Assembly: GCA_905211345.1 (NCBI GenBank)
Contig: CAJMAO010000049.1
Location: 1 to 11,623, forward strand
DNA from: an uncultured Prevotella sp.
GTDB taxonomy: Bacteria; Bacteroidota; Bacteroidia; Bacteroidales; Bacteroidaceae
Length of the DNA: 11,623 nucleotides
Reading direction: 5' to 3'
Shown: positions 11,448 through 11,623 of the stretch, in pieces
Layout of the letters: each line of letters opens with the position of its first letter
Position numbering within the stretch: position 1 is the stretch's first letter
Position numbers and translations under genes: made by a program
Notes under the pieces: model-generated
The model's input: the letters and a program-made list of their open reading frames with translations, nothing else
Database searches by the model: none
What the model was told of the DNA's origin: nothing

Positions 11448-11623
11448 ATGAAAATATCAGTGATAGGGGCCGGCGCAATGGGCGGCTCTATGGCGGAAGG
11501 ATTTGTGCGCTACGGACTCTGCGCGGCGCAAGACGTTACCGTGACGGCTCCCCACGACGCGACGCTTGAGCGTTACAGGCAGCTCGGCATGAACGCCATG
11601 ACGAGTAATGTCGAGGCCGTGAG
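11448..11623 (+). CDS. proC: Pyrroline-5-carboxylate reductase, N-terminal part (cut by window end)
   Basis: The first 58 codons are present and the gene runs off the window. The start MKISVIGAGAMGGSMAEGF is the Rossmann NAD(P)H-binding loop (GAGAMGG) characteristic of ProC, which reduces pyrroline-5-carboxylate to proline. It begins 11 bp after argD, a tight operon spacing, and argD-proC adjacency is familiar in Bacteroidales. Another small NAD(P)-binding reductase with the same loop cannot be excluded from the visible part alone. Confidence 0.8.
   Translation, partial: MKISVIGAGAMGGSMAEGFVRYGLCAAQDVTVTAPHDATLERYRQLGMNAMTSNVEAV

Overview
The window looks like a piece of a Bacteroidales chromosome, possibly Prevotella- or Bacteroides-like. 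Promoters follow the Bacteroidetes TTTG-N19/20-TAnnTTTG pattern, start codons lack obvious Shine-Dalgarno sites, and the gene order argR / GNAT / argG / argC / argD / proC is, from memory, typical of the group. Coding GC is fairly high. No tRNA, rRNA, CRISPR array or recognisable transposase was seen.

Left part (1-4251). On the minus strand lies a likely operon yraN - birA - pyrH: UPF0102 endonuclease-fold protein, biotin-protein ligase and UMP kinase. It diverges from tadA (tRNA adenosine deaminase) on the plus strand across a 408-bp repeat-rich gap. Next comes a minus-strand pair of lipoproteins, a YiiX-like permuted-papain hydrolase and a DUF4878 protein, read from a near-consensus promoter. 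After a 449-bp gap follows a single plus-strand BI-1/YccA membrane protein.

Right part (5653-11623). This is an arginine biosynthesis cluster on the plus strand: argR (with a near-perfect ARG box over its own promoter), a GNAT acyltransferase that may perform the first step, argG, argC, argD and the start of proC. Two small genes unrelated to arginine sit inside it: a DUF559 (PD-(D/E)XK-type) gene between argG and argC, and a 23S-rRNA-intervening-sequence-type four-helix-bundle gene between argC and argD. Both are co-directional with the arg genes.

The most striking feature is the density of short inverted-repeat elements in nearly every gap. They use different stem words (aattaag, gttaaag, ggagtaag, gtgaaaag, or C/G-rich palindromes), yet within one element both arms use the same word, and several share a core resembling ACAAATGCTTTGCC next to the stem. 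The DUF559 gene and the four-helix gene each lie exactly between the two inverted arms of such an element. Repeat sequence has also run into coding ends: the tail of birA, the last residues of argG and the first 24 residues of argC appear to be repeat-encoded. The leading hypothesis is that these are REP/REPIN-like mobile elements, two of which carry a small protein gene as cargo or mobilising factor. Mobility is inferred from arrangement alone and would need multi-genome comparison.
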